Assembly (NCBI GenBank): GCA_024280775.1
Contig: JAJRPM010000007.1
Location: 62,001 to 126,000 of the forward strand
DNA from: Candidatus Zixiibacteriota bacterium
Lineage (GTDB): Bacteria; Zixibacteria; MSB-5A5; GN15; JACZUZ01
Direction of reading: 5' to 3'
Length of the DNA: 64,000 bases
The translations under genes and the position numbers were made by a program. Below are positions 25,101 through 34,678 of the stretch, one piece after another. The notes under the pieces were generated by a model. It was not told where the DNA came from and made no database searches. It saw nothing but the letters and a program-made list of their open reading frames with translations. How positions within the stretch are numbered: position 1 is the first letter of the stretch; every line of letters begins with the position of its first letter.

Positions 25101-25965
25101 TCTGCACCTGCTCGCGAATACGCTCGATTTCTTCTTTTAGCTGGATTACTTCTGATGAAATCAAACCGCTGGCGGACTTGGAGCCAATAGTATTCACCTC
25201 GCGATTCATCTCCTGCAAAATAAAATTCAAACGCTTGCCGATAGGCTTAGTTGATTTTAGCGCATCTGAAAATTCTCGCAGGTGTGACTTCAACCGAGTA
25301 ATCTCCTCACAAACATCAGATTTCTCCGCGAGTAAAGCGACTTCCTCTTCAAGACGGCGCTTATCAAACTCCACCCCGCCCAGTAAATCTTCCAGTCGTT
25401 GCTCCAGACGCTGACGATACTCAGCCATTACCTTGCCGGATTTCTTCTCGATGCTCTTAACCCCGGCCAGGATTATCTTAATCCTACCCGCCATATCTTT
25501 GGCAAGTCGCTTACCCTCACGCTCGCGCATAGTCTTTAGCCGTTCTACAGCCTTCTCAAGCGCCGGACTCAAGGCCTTCCATAAGTCAACATCGCTGGTC
25601 TCATTCTGACTCCCGCGCACAACCTCAGGAATCGAAAGCAAATCAGCTACTGTGACTTCTCCGCCGATCTTGTGCTTACGTTGAAACGCCCTGATTTGCT
25701 TGAGGTAGGCAACTGCCGCATTTTCATTAAACAGCGCCTCATTGGAATTGGAATGAGCGCGTTCAAAATTCACCAGCAAATTGACTTTACCACGCTCCAA
25801 AGATTTTTGAAGCATAGCGCGAATCTTGCCTTCCAGCGCCGTTAGATGACGAGGCGTGCGGAATGACACTTCAAGGAAACGATTGTTCACAGCGCTTACC
25901 TCCACGCTATAAACACCCTCTTTGGTCTTTACTTCGGCCCGTCCGAATCCGGTCATTGAATTCAT
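25090..25965 (-). CDS. yicC: YicC-family endoribonuclease
   Basis: A 291-residue YicC protein. The start MNSMTGFGRAE and the segment VEVSAVNNRFLEVSFRTP (family: VEIRSVNHRYLEI) are diagnostic, as is the C-terminal DUF1732 part with GKRLNFILQEMNREVNTIGSKS. YicC of E. coli has been shown to be an endoribonuclease that promotes RyhB sRNA decay; the role here is assumed by family. It is the first gene of yicC-gmk-rpoZ and ends inside the gmk start region. Confidence 0.95.
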   Translation of the reverse strand: MNSMTGFGRAEVKTKEGVYSVEVSAVNNRFLEVSFRTPRHLTALEGKIRAMLQKSLERGKVNLLVNFERAHSNSNEALFNENAAVAYLKQIRAFQRKHKIGGEVTVADLLSIPEVVRGSQNETSDVDLWKALSPALEKAVERLKTMREREGKRLAKDMAGRIKIILAGVKSIEKKSGKVMAEYRQRLEQRLEDLLGGVEFDKRRLEEEVALLAEKSDVCEEITRLKSHLREFSDALKSTKPIGKRLNFILQEMNREVNTIGSKSASGLISSEVIQLKEEIERIREQVQNVE

Positions 25966-26119
25966 ATCAAGAACTTCATAATAAGAGTCTTCCTATTTGT
26001 TGACTGTACTCGGCGGCGCAAAACGCTTCCGTGATTCGGGGCGTAAGATTAGCGACAAACTCGAATAAGTCAAATGGGAATACGCATGAATGTGAAACTG
26101 TGAAATTCAAAAGAGGTAA

Positions 26120-26992
26120 TTACTTAACACTAGAGAGCTCAGCGGAAACCACTTTCACTTTTGCTCTACCAAGATGTGCATCGGTAAGACGTGACTTAAT
26201 CCGGGGCGCCACTTTCTTAGAAATATCTATCATGTTCCCTGCAGGTGTGCCATATGAATCAGGGTTCACCAAATCTTGTAATCTCATTGTTACTTGTTGA
26301 ATCCGGCGAGCGCTGTTTTGAATCTCACGCAATCCCTCAATCCGCAGGCCAATTGACTCGCTACCCTGCGATTCGAGCATTTCCACTGTCGCCAGAATCT
26401 CGCTGAGAGGATTGTTAATCTCATGATTTATAGTTGCAACAGTCTCTCGGAACGTCTCTCGTCGAACCCTCTCCGCCAATGACTCCGTTATTACTTCCTC
26501 ACTATCAGTCCCGTCCAATAGTCCGTGACGCTCACTAGCGAAGCTTTCAACCATATTGCGCCTCTCGATTTCACGGACAATACGTCCCACCGCGGCCACC
26601 TGCCCAGCAGGGACATCCAGGAAATAGTCATCCACACCGGCTTCAAATAACTCACACAGGAATTCTTTCTCTGCGGAATCCGTCAATGCAAATGAAGCAA
26701 CCGCTTTGCTCAATGGCCAAACACTGGAGCGCCTGTGAGCTATTCGCCGCCACTCTTGTTCTGCAATTGAAAAGAGTACAAGAAAATTCGCATCAATCTT
26801 CGCAGGGTCTACATTGTTTGGAGAGATTTCACTTAGAGAGCGAAAAAGCCGCACCTCGACCAAGCCGATTCTGCGCACCAGCGATTCACGTAACGATTCC
26901 AGAGTGGCGCCGCTCTCACCACAAATACAAACAACCGTCTTTGGTAACTCTGGATTATTTCCCGGTATATTTTCCATCTTCATCAATCCCAT
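26120..26992 (-). CDS. Histidine-phosphotransfer (DHp) protein with receiver-like domain, no kinase domain
   Basis: The first 150 residues look like a receiver-type alpha/beta domain (TVVCICGESG, later FLVLFSIAEQEW and AGVDDYFLDVPAG), though the usual acidic pocket is not clear. Residues about 180-250 form a HisKA-type dimerisation helix with the H-box TINHEINNPLSEIL. Instead of the N, G1, F and G2 boxes of an ATPase domain the protein ends after about 50 more residues, and the 150 bases up to yicC cannot encode one. It would be a phosphorelay intermediate or a decoy for other kinases. The start could be the ATG at 26992, 26983 or 26977. Confidence 0.65.
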   Translation of the reverse strand: MGLMKMENIPGNNPELPKTVVCICGESGATLESLRESLVRRIGLVEVRLFRSLSEISPNNVDPAKIDANFLVLFSIAEQEWRRIAHRRSSVWPLSKAVASFALTDSAEKEFLCELFEAGVDDYFLDVPAGQVAAVGRIVREIERRNMVESFASERHGLLDGTDSEEVITESLAERVRRETFRETVATINHEINNPLSEILATVEMLESQGSESIGLRIEGLREIQNSARRIQQVTMRLQDLVNPDSYGTPAGNMIDISKKVAPRIKSRLTDAHLGRAKVKVVSAELSSVK

Positions 26993-27147
26993 AAGTGCGC
27001 GTAGCTGGCCAACTTTCCAGCGACGCCCTACACATATAGTATCGACAAAACCAGCGAAACAGCCAGCTCCAAGCCACGCTCGCGCGCCTGGCAAATGTGG
27101 CTAAGCAGGCGTAAACGACTCTTGTTCAACGAATTGGACAGACTCAG

Positions 27148-29271
27148 TTACGGCCTTTGGAAAAGACCCTTGAGAATATTTCCGCCCTCTTCCCTTAGAG
27201 TTTTATTGAGAGCCTTGCTGAGCGCATCGGAGTCTAGCGAAAAAACCGGTTTTTCTGAAGTTCCGGTTACAGTGAAAGGAATTGTAATCGAACCCTCCGG
27301 AGCTGTGCGCAACAAACCAGCGAGAGCGCCGACCACAGTGTTCTTGGGAGTCAAAGCTCGCATAATATCTTCAGTAGGAGTCAGCAAACCAGACAACTTC
27401 AAACGTCCTTCGGTATTTACCGTCCCGTGGATTTTCCAACGACCGAGCGCGTCACTAAACCCGCTCAAGGTGTCCACTTGAAGCAGACCATTGACAAATC
27501 GCAACTTGCTCTTAAACGAACGCAAATCAATTGTCTCGTATTGGTCTTTCACCAAAGACGCTCCAGATACCCGCCGAATCGAAGAAGTCAAAGCATCAGA
27601 AATCGATTTGCTGGTTAAACGCAGACTATCGGCATTCGAGAGCATATCCATCGTAAGGCCTCCGATAAAATCCTCCTTGCGCCAACCGCTGGCCGAATAT
27701 GAACCACTGGCGGACATCTTCCCGGTCAACAACCCCGCGCCGCCCCAGGGCGCAAAACGACCTACAAACTCACCAACATTCAAACTGCGCGCTATGTAAC
27801 TACCTGAATACACAGGCCGCTCTGCGTGAGTCAAATCCAACAACATCTCACCCTCAAATTCACCGTCCATCACCCGTCCTTTGACACTATTGCAAAATAT
27901 TCTGCGCCGCTCTAGCGTCACATTGGACTTCACCTCAGAGAACTCCATCTCCGCATAGATAAGTGTATCAACACTCACAGTCCCGCTACCCTTTATTTCC
28001 GGCAGAAAAATGGGCGGCGTTGAATCCGGCGGCGCCAAAGCGCGATTAACGCCCGAGGCCGGCGCGGCCTCTGGAAATAGTTTGTCGATATTCAAACGCT
28101 TTGACGAAAGCTCAAACTGAAGATACGGCCCCGCCGAGTTTTCTCTGACACTTTGTGAAACCGGCAACAAATATGGAAACGGATTGGTGATTATCCCGCT
28201 AAGCGCCAAATCGGATTCACTAAACTGCATGTCAAGCCTAGCAATCTCAATCCGGTTGGGGAAAACTCTGAACTCGACATTGAAAGCCTCCAGTTGTTCA
28301 GCCAGATTCGGAGATGACACAGCGCCGTCAACAATAGCCAAACGACCTTCAGGAACAATCGCCTTCATATTGGTAAGCGAACCTTTGACGCTCACATCCA
28401 ACTCAAACTTGCCGCCAAATTCCGTCGAACTTGAACCCGGCATTAGTTTCCCAATCTCCACCAATGGCGCCTCACCCGAAAGTTTCAGCAGGCCCGATGA
28501 TTCATCCGAACCAGAAATAGGTATCACACCCTCAATCAGAAACTTGCCCTCGCCCAAATTGACATAAGTATCCTCAAGTTCAACCTGCCCCATAGACGAA
28601 TCTACAGTAGCCTGATACTCTATTGACACTGAAGGAATAGACAACGGCTCAGAGCTATCATTTTCGGAAAACGAAATTGACTCAATCTCAATCCGGCCAT
28701 TACTGCGATACAAATTCTCGCCTTTCAACTCCGCAAGAGTTCCCTCAAAAGAAACACCTTTGACAGAGAGCTTCTCTCCGGTATTAGAGTTAACCCTCTC
28801 AAGCGCTCCATTGCGAATTTCCAGCTTCCCGAAACTCAAACCTCCAAGAGCCAACTTCGCACCAGTTACATCAGGGCTAAAACCGCCTTCCCGGGCATCT
28901 ACCTTTTCAGACTTTTCAGAATTATTTTTCCTGGATGTAATTCGAATATGCGGGCGCTCAATAATCAATCTGTCTACAACATACTCACCCTGCAACAAAG
29001 GCCAGAAACGCACCTTAATATCAACAGCCTCAACACTTGTACGCAGGCCAGAAGCGCTTCCCACATTGATATCAGAGACCAATGCCCCGAGCCCGCCCCA
29101 TATCGAGACTCGCACCGAACCAATACTCACCGGACTCCCAAGTTCAGCGCTAGCGCGCTCCTGCAACATCACGCGCATTTTCTCAGCCGGAAAAAACATC
29201 GCCAGCGCTCCCCACGCCAAAACAAAAACCGCAAGAAGTCCAACAGTTATCCGTAAGAGTGCTTTCTTCAT
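27148..29271 (-). CDS. AsmA-family membrane-anchored protein, 707 aa
   Basis: One N-terminal membrane helix (ITVGLLAVFVLAWGALAMFF) is followed by the AsmA signature FFPAEKMRVMLQERASAELGSP and a long strand-rich periplasmic region of repeats typical of AsmA/Mdm31-like proteins (VRFWPLLQGEYVVDRLIIE-type segments). AsmA-like proteins bridge the periplasm and help move phospholipid to the outer membrane. The C-terminal part (SGLLTPTEDIMRAL, later GTSEKPVFSLDSD) matches the AsmA_2 region. It is 11 bases from the upstream hydrolase gene on the same strand. Confidence 0.82.
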   Translation of the reverse strand: MKKALLRITVGLLAVFVLAWGALAMFFPAEKMRVMLQERASAELGSPVSIGSVRVSIWGGLGALVSDINVGSASGLRTSVEAVDIKVRFWPLLQGEYVVDRLIIERPHIRITSRKNNSEKSEKVDAREGGFSPDVTGAKLALGGLSFGKLEIRNGALERVNSNTGEKLSVKGVSFEGTLAELKGENLYRSNGRIEIESISFSENDSSEPLSIPSVSIEYQATVDSSMGQVELEDTYVNLGEGKFLIEGVIPISGSDESSGLLKLSGEAPLVEIGKLMPGSSSTEFGGKFELDVSVKGSLTNMKAIVPEGRLAIVDGAVSSPNLAEQLEAFNVEFRVFPNRIEIARLDMQFSESDLALSGIITNPFPYLLPVSQSVRENSAGPYLQFELSSKRLNIDKLFPEAAPASGVNRALAPPDSTPPIFLPEIKGSGTVSVDTLIYAEMEFSEVKSNVTLERRRIFCNSVKGRVMDGEFEGEMLLDLTHAERPVYSGSYIARSLNVGEFVGRFAPWGGAGLLTGKMSASGSYSASGWRKEDFIGGLTMDMLSNADSLRLTSKSISDALTSSIRRVSGASLVKDQYETIDLRSFKSKLRFVNGLLQVDTLSGFSDALGRWKIHGTVNTEGRLKLSGLLTPTEDIMRALTPKNTVVGALAGLLRTAPEGSITIPFTVTGTSEKPVFSLDSDALSKALNKTLREEGGNILKGLFQRP

Positions 29272-29282
29272 ATTACCTAATC

Positions 29283-29966
29283 TCAGATTTCGACTGTCTG
29301 CATCGGTTCAAGAATAACCGGCTCAGCCTTGGTTTGGGCGCGAACTTTCTCGGCAAACTCCTGCGGGTCAGCGGCAATTGGCGGCCAGGTGTTGTAATGC
29401 ACTGGCACAACCTTCGACGGCTGAATAAAACCGGTGGCCTTAACCGCATCATCTATATCCATCGTGAAATTGCTACCAATAGGCAAGAACGCCAAATCGA
29501 TTTTGAATCGCTCGGCAATTAGTTTCATATCATAAGTCAGCGCAGTATCCCCGGCATGATGAATCAACTTGCCGCCAAAATCGATGATTACTCCTGCTGG
29601 ATTACCCACATATCTATCCCCCAACTCAGAAGCCCCGGAACTATGATGCGCGATAGTATAGCGCACCGAACCAAACGGAAAATCAAAAGCCCCGCCAATA
29701 CCCATAGGATGAACCTCGCAACCCTGATTCTGCAACCACAGCGCCAGCTCATAAGTAGCTATGCAGGTAGCATTACAGCGCTTGGCAATTGCAACCGTAT
29801 CACCGACATGGTCTCCATGCCCATGCGTCAAGACAATGTAATCCGCCTCAACATCCTCGGCCTTGATACTCGCTTGCGGATTATCCGTCAAAAAAGGATC
29901 AATTAGAATTGTAGTCTTGCCGTCGCTCAATCGAACAGCCGCATGTCCCAAAAATGTCGCTTCCAT
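29283..29966 (-). CDS. UPF0173-type metallo-beta-lactamase-fold hydrolase, 227 aa
   Basis: A compact metallo-beta-lactamase-fold enzyme. Metal ligands: HGHGDH (residues about 49-54, the HxHxDH motif), HHS (family histidine), HHAGDT with Asp, and the final His in VVPVHYNTWPP. The start EATFLGHAAVRL and the PVHYNTWPPI ending are diagnostic of the UPF0173 group, related to UlaG. The substrate is unknown. Upstream is a 218-base gap to a divergent small gene; the AsmA gene follows downstream and may be co-transcribed. Confidence 0.92.
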   Translation of the reverse strand: MEATFLGHAAVRLSDGKTTILIDPFLTDNPQASIKAEDVEADYIVLTHGHGDHVGDTVAIAKRCNATCIATYELALWLQNQGCEVHPMGIGGAFDFPFGSVRYTIAHHSSGASELGDRYVGNPAGVIIDFGGKLIHHAGDTALTYDMKLIAERFKIDLAFLPIGSNFTMDIDDAVKATGFIQPSKVVPVHYNTWPPIAADPQEFAEKVRAQTKAEPVILEPMQTVEI

Positions 29967-30184
29967 CTTGTCTAACTCCCCTAAAATATCCTATCACAAA
30001 TCGACTGCAAACAAATCAGCGCAAAAACATTGCAACAATCATTGTACACGTCAACTACGATTCCGGCAACATAATCATCCAAGGATCATCCTCTTCGGCC
30101 GCACATTTTATTCTTGACCCACACTCCCTCAACAACTACGATTCCCTATCGTAAGAGGGTAAACACCACGAAAGGAAAACTATC

Positions 30185-30430
30185 ATGAAAGACAGAATAC
30201 TCAAGATAACAGCGGTAACAGCGCCCCTGGCGACTTTGCTACCAAGCTTAGCGCTAGCCCACCCCGGCCACGGGGTCGATCAGGCTCGACCATGGAGCGC
30301 ATGGCATTTTATTGCCTCACCAGAACATGCGCTACTAACAGTCGTTGGCCTTGCGGTGGTAACATTTATCGGGATAAAACTTGTTCAAACAGGTCGCAAT
30401 CCGTCAGCGAAAACCAACAAGCGCAAGTGA
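30185..30430 (+). CDS. Small exported or membrane protein with HPGHG mature start, 81 aa
   Basis: A signal peptide (ITAVTAPLATLLPSLALA) is followed directly by a His-containing stretch (HPGHGVDQARPWSAWHF), then SPEHALL and one membrane helix (LTVVGLAVVTFIGIKLV). His-Pro-Gly-His after the cleavage site suggests metal binding, like the N-termini of HupE/UreJ-type proteins, but the protein is too short for that family. The ribosome-binding site is GAAAGGA, 8 bases before the ATG. No family assigned. Confidence 0.65.
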   Translation: MKDRILKITAVTAPLATLLPSLALAHPGHGVDQARPWSAWHFIASPEHALLTVVGLAVVTFIGIKLVQTGRNPSAKTNKRK

Positions 30431-30513
30431 TTAGGAGCAGCAAACATTGAACACATCACTTCGCCTCAAAGAGCACAATCAGGAAACCATTGACAAGAAG
30501 TCTAGCAAGAAAG

Positions 30514-31701
30514 CTACGAGTTTAACGAATGGGCTTCCACATCAGACTGCACAGCGCTCCGCTCCTCAAATGAGTTAACGGTGATGATCTTTCTCTCATC
30601 CAAAGCGCGTTTTGTTTCGAGAAACAGCAGTCCGGTATTCCACACATAAGCCATGTTTTCCTTGTGATTGTACGGAAGATTGTCCTTGACACTTTCGGCG
30701 GCAGAAATGATGTTCCGCCCATGGCCATGATCGCGAAACCGATTGCGCATCTTTAGTCGCTTGTGAACAATTTCAACTTTCAGCGTCTTGAAATCATCCA
30801 TCGTAATCATGCAATTTCCCTTGTAGGCCGCAAATCGCTCTTTGACACCCTCAAAGGCATGCCCTTTAGCAGAAAAGGTAATCACCGCCACTGTGCCATC
30901 ACCAAAACAATAGGTAACTGCAATGTCAGTGTCACTTGATTCTGCCCTGGTGGGTGTGATAGTAATGGGATATGCTCGCTCAGTGGGAACAAGTCGTAAA
31001 ACAAAATCTGTCCAGTGGCAAAGATTACCAAGAACTCTCCCACCTTCCTCCTTGCGAAAATACCAGTGATCCGGCTCCAAATCATGGCCAGCCACAAACC
31101 AGTTAAAAATACTCGGCCCCTCCTCTTGAGCGAGGAAATGAGCAATGGCTAATCCGAATCTGCTTCCGGGTCGGTTGAATCCAAGAAAAACTTTGCCAGA
31201 AGTCCGGTCCATCGCCTCTATGAGTCTCTCGAGTTGGTCCACCGAAACAACATGCGGCTTCTCGATGTAAACATGCTTACCAGCATCAAGAGCCTGAATT
31301 GCGTACTCGGCGTGGGAGGAATGAAATGAAGCAATATACACTAGCTTAACTGCATCATTTGAAAGAATACCGTCCACATCCGTCGTGAACATTGGCACAC
31401 CATGAAACTTGCTAAGCGACGCGGCTCTGTTAATGTCAGTATCCATCGCGCCCGCGATTACCTTGCCATATTTCCGTTTCAAAAAATAGGCGATAGTAGT
31501 AAATGCGTAGTTGCCACATCCAATCAAGCCGACAAACGCATTTCTCGACTGCGGCTTTAGATTCTCCGGTAAGACTTCGTACTTTCGACGTGTATGCAAC
31601 TGCCCCATCACCTTAAGGTAAGTTCTTCGCACGCCAAAAAGACTTACATACCTAAGAACCTTCCTGACCCGAAATGTGGTTGATTGTTTCAAATAGTCCA
31701 T
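30514..31701 (-). CDS. Gfo/Idh/MocA-family oxidoreductase, 395 aa
   Basis: NAD(P)-dependent sugar-type dehydrogenase. The Rossmann motif is VGLIGCGNYAFTTIAY (residues about 53-68), the conserved EKPHV (family EKP) lies near residue 168, and the C-terminal sheet domain carries the usual catalytic segment (GNLCHWTDFVLRLV). An N-terminal 50-residue extension precedes the Rossmann fold. Such enzymes oxidise or epimerise nucleotide sugars or inositols; the neighbouring glycosyltransferase suggests surface glycan synthesis. Its start is 4 bases after the stop of the glycosyltransferase upstream. Confidence 0.88.
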   Translation of the reverse strand: MDYLKQSTTFRVRKVLRYVSLFGVRRTYLKVMGQLHTRRKYEVLPENLKPQSRNAFVGLIGCGNYAFTTIAYFLKRKYGKVIAGAMDTDINRAASLSKFHGVPMFTTDVDGILSNDAVKLVYIASFHSSHAEYAIQALDAGKHVYIEKPHVVSVDQLERLIEAMDRTSGKVFLGFNRPGSRFGLAIAHFLAQEEGPSIFNWFVAGHDLEPDHWYFRKEEGGRVLGNLCHWTDFVLRLVPTERAYPITITPTRAESSDTDIAVTYCFGDGTVAVITFSAKGHAFEGVKERFAAYKGNCMITMDDFKTLKVEIVHKRLKMRNRFRDHGHGRNIISAAESVKDNLPYNHKENMAYVWNTGLLFLETKRALDERKIITVNSFEERSAVQSDVEAHSLNS

Positions 31702-31704
31702 AAC

Positions 31705-32922
31705 TTACTTTTCCTCCGTTGCTTGAACGGCTAACTCACGTCCTGCGTCAGAAGCCTCCTCTTCATCCATAGATTCTGTTAGGCAGACACCACCATTCAG
31801 TGTTCTCTCAAAAAGGGCGAGTGTCTGATGTGCGGCCTTTTGCCAGCTAAAGCTCTCTGAGCGACGTCGGGCGTTTTCGGACATACGCTCTCGAAGGCTG
31901 GTATCTTGATGTAATCTCAAAATTGTATCTGCAATTTCTTGTGGCTCGTAGGGATCGTAATACATCGCGCCATCCTGACAAATCTCCGGTACCACACTTT
32001 TGTTTGAGCAACCCATCACACAACCATGCGAAAGAGCCTCAATCAAAATAACCGAACAAGTCTCCAGTGTGGAGGAAAACAGGAATATTCGACAACCTGC
32101 ATACAACTCCTGCAAACTGTCGTTATCCAATGAACCGGGCAGGATAACTTTGTCCGCATGCGGAGTCTGTGCGGCCAGCGCCAGTATCTTCTCCCGGTAT
32201 TCCAGGTCGTATGTCTCACCGACTATCAGCAATGGCGGCAATGAGCTATCTTTATCAAGCGCTATCAAATAGCCTTGGACTGTTTCATACATATTCTTAT
32301 AACGATAAATATGCGATACATATAGCAGATACTCGCTTGGAATCCTCGAATCGCCTTGGATACCGGAAGCTTTGCCCTGAGCGCGAAGCTCTGGTTTACC
32401 GTGATGAACTACCGCAACACTCTTGCCACTCAAATCTACAAGTCCATCAAAAAACTCCCGGCAATATTCCGAAAGAAATATGATAGAGGATGATGAGCGC
32501 ATCGCCGCTAGTGACATTCTTTGCAGTTGGCGATTCCTGATTTTTTGATAGAATGACTCGGCGTTAATATACTCTTCAGAAAACGGCGCAATATTGTGTA
32601 ACAAAGAAACCGTGGGACAATTGACTCGAAACTTCCCATTTGAACCCGGTTCAAAAAGTAAATCACACTGAGTTTTTTCAATTACACGCGGCAATAAGAA
32701 ACGCTCCCAAAGCATCCTGGCTGGCAACCCAAACGACGGAAACTTGTGGAACTCATAATGGAAATTATCCGGCGAAGCCGTGAACATAGTTTCCTGACCG
32801 GTAACGCCGATAACCGTGAATTCGGAATCCGGCGCAAGCCTGCCGAACCACTCGATCATCTTGTTAAGATGAGCCAAACCACCGCCATAAGTGATATGCG
32901 AAGCTGAAATCGTAATTCTCAT
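31705..32922 (-). CDS. GT4-type glycosyltransferase, 405 aa
   Basis: A GT-B fold transferase. The N-terminal domain begins ISASHITYGGG (typical GGA-loop); the C-terminal domain has the donor-binding segment YVSHIYRYKNMYETV and the retaining GT4 E-x7-E element (LETCSVILIEAL, two Glu). ATG at 32922 is chosen because the GT core starts there; an earlier frame to 32973 adds 17 residues. Paired with the Gfo/Idh gene, and upstream of it a flavin oxidase. Donor and acceptor unknown. Confidence 0.85.
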   Translation of the reverse strand: MRITISASHITYGGGLAHLNKMIEWFGRLAPDSEFTVIGVTGQETMFTASPDNFHYEFHKFPSFGLPARMLWERFLLPRVIEKTQCDLLFEPGSNGKFRVNCPTVSLLHNIAPFSEEYINAESFYQKIRNRQLQRMSLAAMRSSSSIIFLSEYCREFFDGLVDLSGKSVAVVHHGKPELRAQGKASGIQGDSRIPSEYLLYVSHIYRYKNMYETVQGYLIALDKDSSLPPLLIVGETYDLEYREKILALAAQTPHADKVILPGSLDNDSLQELYAGCRIFLFSSTLETCSVILIEALSHGCVMGCSNKSVVPEICQDGAMYYDPYEPQEIADTILRLHQDTSLRERMSENARRRSESFSWQKAAHQTLALFERTLNGGVCLTESMDEEEASDAGRELAVQATEEK

Positions 32923-33105
32923 ATGAATTCCCATAAAATACACGGCTATTAGCCTTGCTAGAATATCTCGCAAAAAGAGGCTATTCCCTCATAAGACCCA
33001 AAATACGGCGGCAAAGAGACAATAGAAAATAAAATCCTGCGGCCAAGACTAAATATCAGAAACCGATACAGGCGTGATAATTGGTGAGTTAAGATTAGGC
33101 AGGGA

Positions 33106-34404
33106 TCATCTGCTCGCAGAGTCAATCGTACATGTTGCATTTACTTCTGAAGTAACGCGCTCAGCGGATTCCAGCGCGCCTTCCATCCAACCCAGGCGCA
33201 TTGACGCAGTGTGCTCCCCGGCAAAGTGAATACGTCCCTCAGATCGACGCACCAATTCCATTTTCTCAGGGCCCAAAAACTTGGCCACCGAACGGGAGCC
33301 GCGAATCAGCCTATCCTCGTCCCAGCAAAGCGAAACGCTACGCAAAACGAACTCCCGGAAATCCGGCAGAAACTCCTCCATCCGCTTGGCAATCGTAGCA
33401 ATACGTCCCTCCTGCGACATCCACATCAACTCCTTGGCGGCGTCATCTTTCGTATAAGAAATCGTAATAGCAGTATCGCGCGAAAAATCTATCCCCGGAC
33501 TCCAAATTTCGCCCACAGTATCTGTCACACCAAAACCGCTCAATCCTAGAGTCTGCCAGTACTCAGTAGGGACTTCAAAATAGACCAGGACACCCGGTCG
33601 ATATTCAAGCTCTGTTATGATTCCTGCTTTTTCCTGCGAAAGCCCGGGAATGAATTCAACGTCCTTCAAGACGCTATACGGAATAGCGCAGACAACCGAA
33701 TCAGCGAACTGTGTCTTGGTGGCCCCGTCGGAAACATACTCAACCAAGACACCAGACTCAGTCTGAGTAATCCGACGAACCTCGGCATGAAGAATGACAT
33801 GTTCAGAGACTCTCTCGCCCAATGCATTAGCAAAAGTATCAACACCCCCTTCGACCCGAAACATCTCAGCTTCGTTTTCCTGATCAAACATCCAGGACTC
33901 TTCCTCGGTAAGAGGACGGCTAAACCAGTTGGGCCGCAAGCGCTCGCCAAATTTTCGACGTATCAATTGTCCGTTAACATAAGCCAACATATCACCGCTC
34001 TTGTTGTAGAACGGAGCGCAACCTAAACCCAGCTCTCGCAAAGACTCGCGCACACGAAAGTGGTCAGCCGGGAACCGAAATCCGCCAGCATCCGCGCAAA
34101 GTCCTTCTCTAAACGGACGACGCACTGAGCTGGCGCGACCACCAACTTGAGCTCCAGCCTCAAGCACAGTTACCTTATGACCACAGCAAATCAGCTTGTG
34201 AGCGGCCGCAAGACCGGCGATTCCGCCACCGACGACTATCACTTCCGACTTCTGCGAACCGAATTCCAACGCCGAACCGCTTGATGAAGAACTGCCGTTC
34301 CTTCTCGCACGAAAGAGACTCTCAATTCGCACTCGGCGAATCGATCTTCTAATCCCACCGACAATTCGCCGCGGAATATCTAATCTGCGAAACTCTGCAT
34401 TCAT
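33106..34404 (-). CDS. Flavin-containing amine-oxidase-type oxidoreductase, 432 aa
   Basis: FAD-binding amine oxidase family (PF01593). N-terminal Rossmann: EVIVVGGGIAGLAAAHKL and the second FAD contact VLEAGAQVGGRAS; C-terminal FAD contact RIHFAGEHTAS followed by GWMEGALESAERV. A basic N-terminus (RRSIRRVRIESLFRARR, residues 17-33) precedes the fold. The family includes phytoene desaturases, protoporphyrinogen oxidases and polyamine oxidases; the exact substrate is open. It lies upstream of the glycosyltransferase with a 183-base gap, and divergent from ctaA. Confidence 0.85.
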   Translation of the reverse strand: MNAEFRRLDIPRRIVGGIRRSIRRVRIESLFRARRNGSSSSSGSALEFGSQKSEVIVVGGGIAGLAAAHKLICCGHKVTVLEAGAQVGGRASSVRRPFREGLCADAGGFRFPADHFRVRESLRELGLGCAPFYNKSGDMLAYVNGQLIRRKFGERLRPNWFSRPLTEEESWMFDQENEAEMFRVEGGVDTFANALGERVSEHVILHAEVRRITQTESGVLVEYVSDGATKTQFADSVVCAIPYSVLKDVEFIPGLSQEKAGIITELEYRPGVLVYFEVPTEYWQTLGLSGFGVTDTVGEIWSPGIDFSRDTAITISYTKDDAAKELMWMSQEGRIATIAKRMEEFLPDFREFVLRSVSLCWDEDRLIRGSRSVAKFLGPEKMELVRRSEGRIHFAGEHTASMRLGWMEGALESAERVTSEVNATCTIDSASR

Positions 34405-34678
34405 TCAATTATGTATATAGCATGGGTTGATTTGGCCGATTGACTCATCACGACTGAAAAACAATTGGGTCTATCCAATACATCGACAAATCAGTGGTAC
34501 ACTTTGGGACGGCAGGACAAAGGCGAAACTGTCCGCAAGTTGGCCAAATCTCCGTACTCAAACCTCGCATTAACAGCGCCGAACTGAAACACATAAAACC
34601 AAGCCCTTGTCTACAGACAGCCTTTCTTATACTATGGCAACTATGACTTCGGGGCAAATGTTTCCGGGTGACTTCGCG

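Noticed and set aside
32958-33140. 60-aa frame between the glycosyltransferase and amine-oxidase genes
   Set aside because: It overlaps the end of the oxidase gene, has no ribosome-binding site and poor composition.
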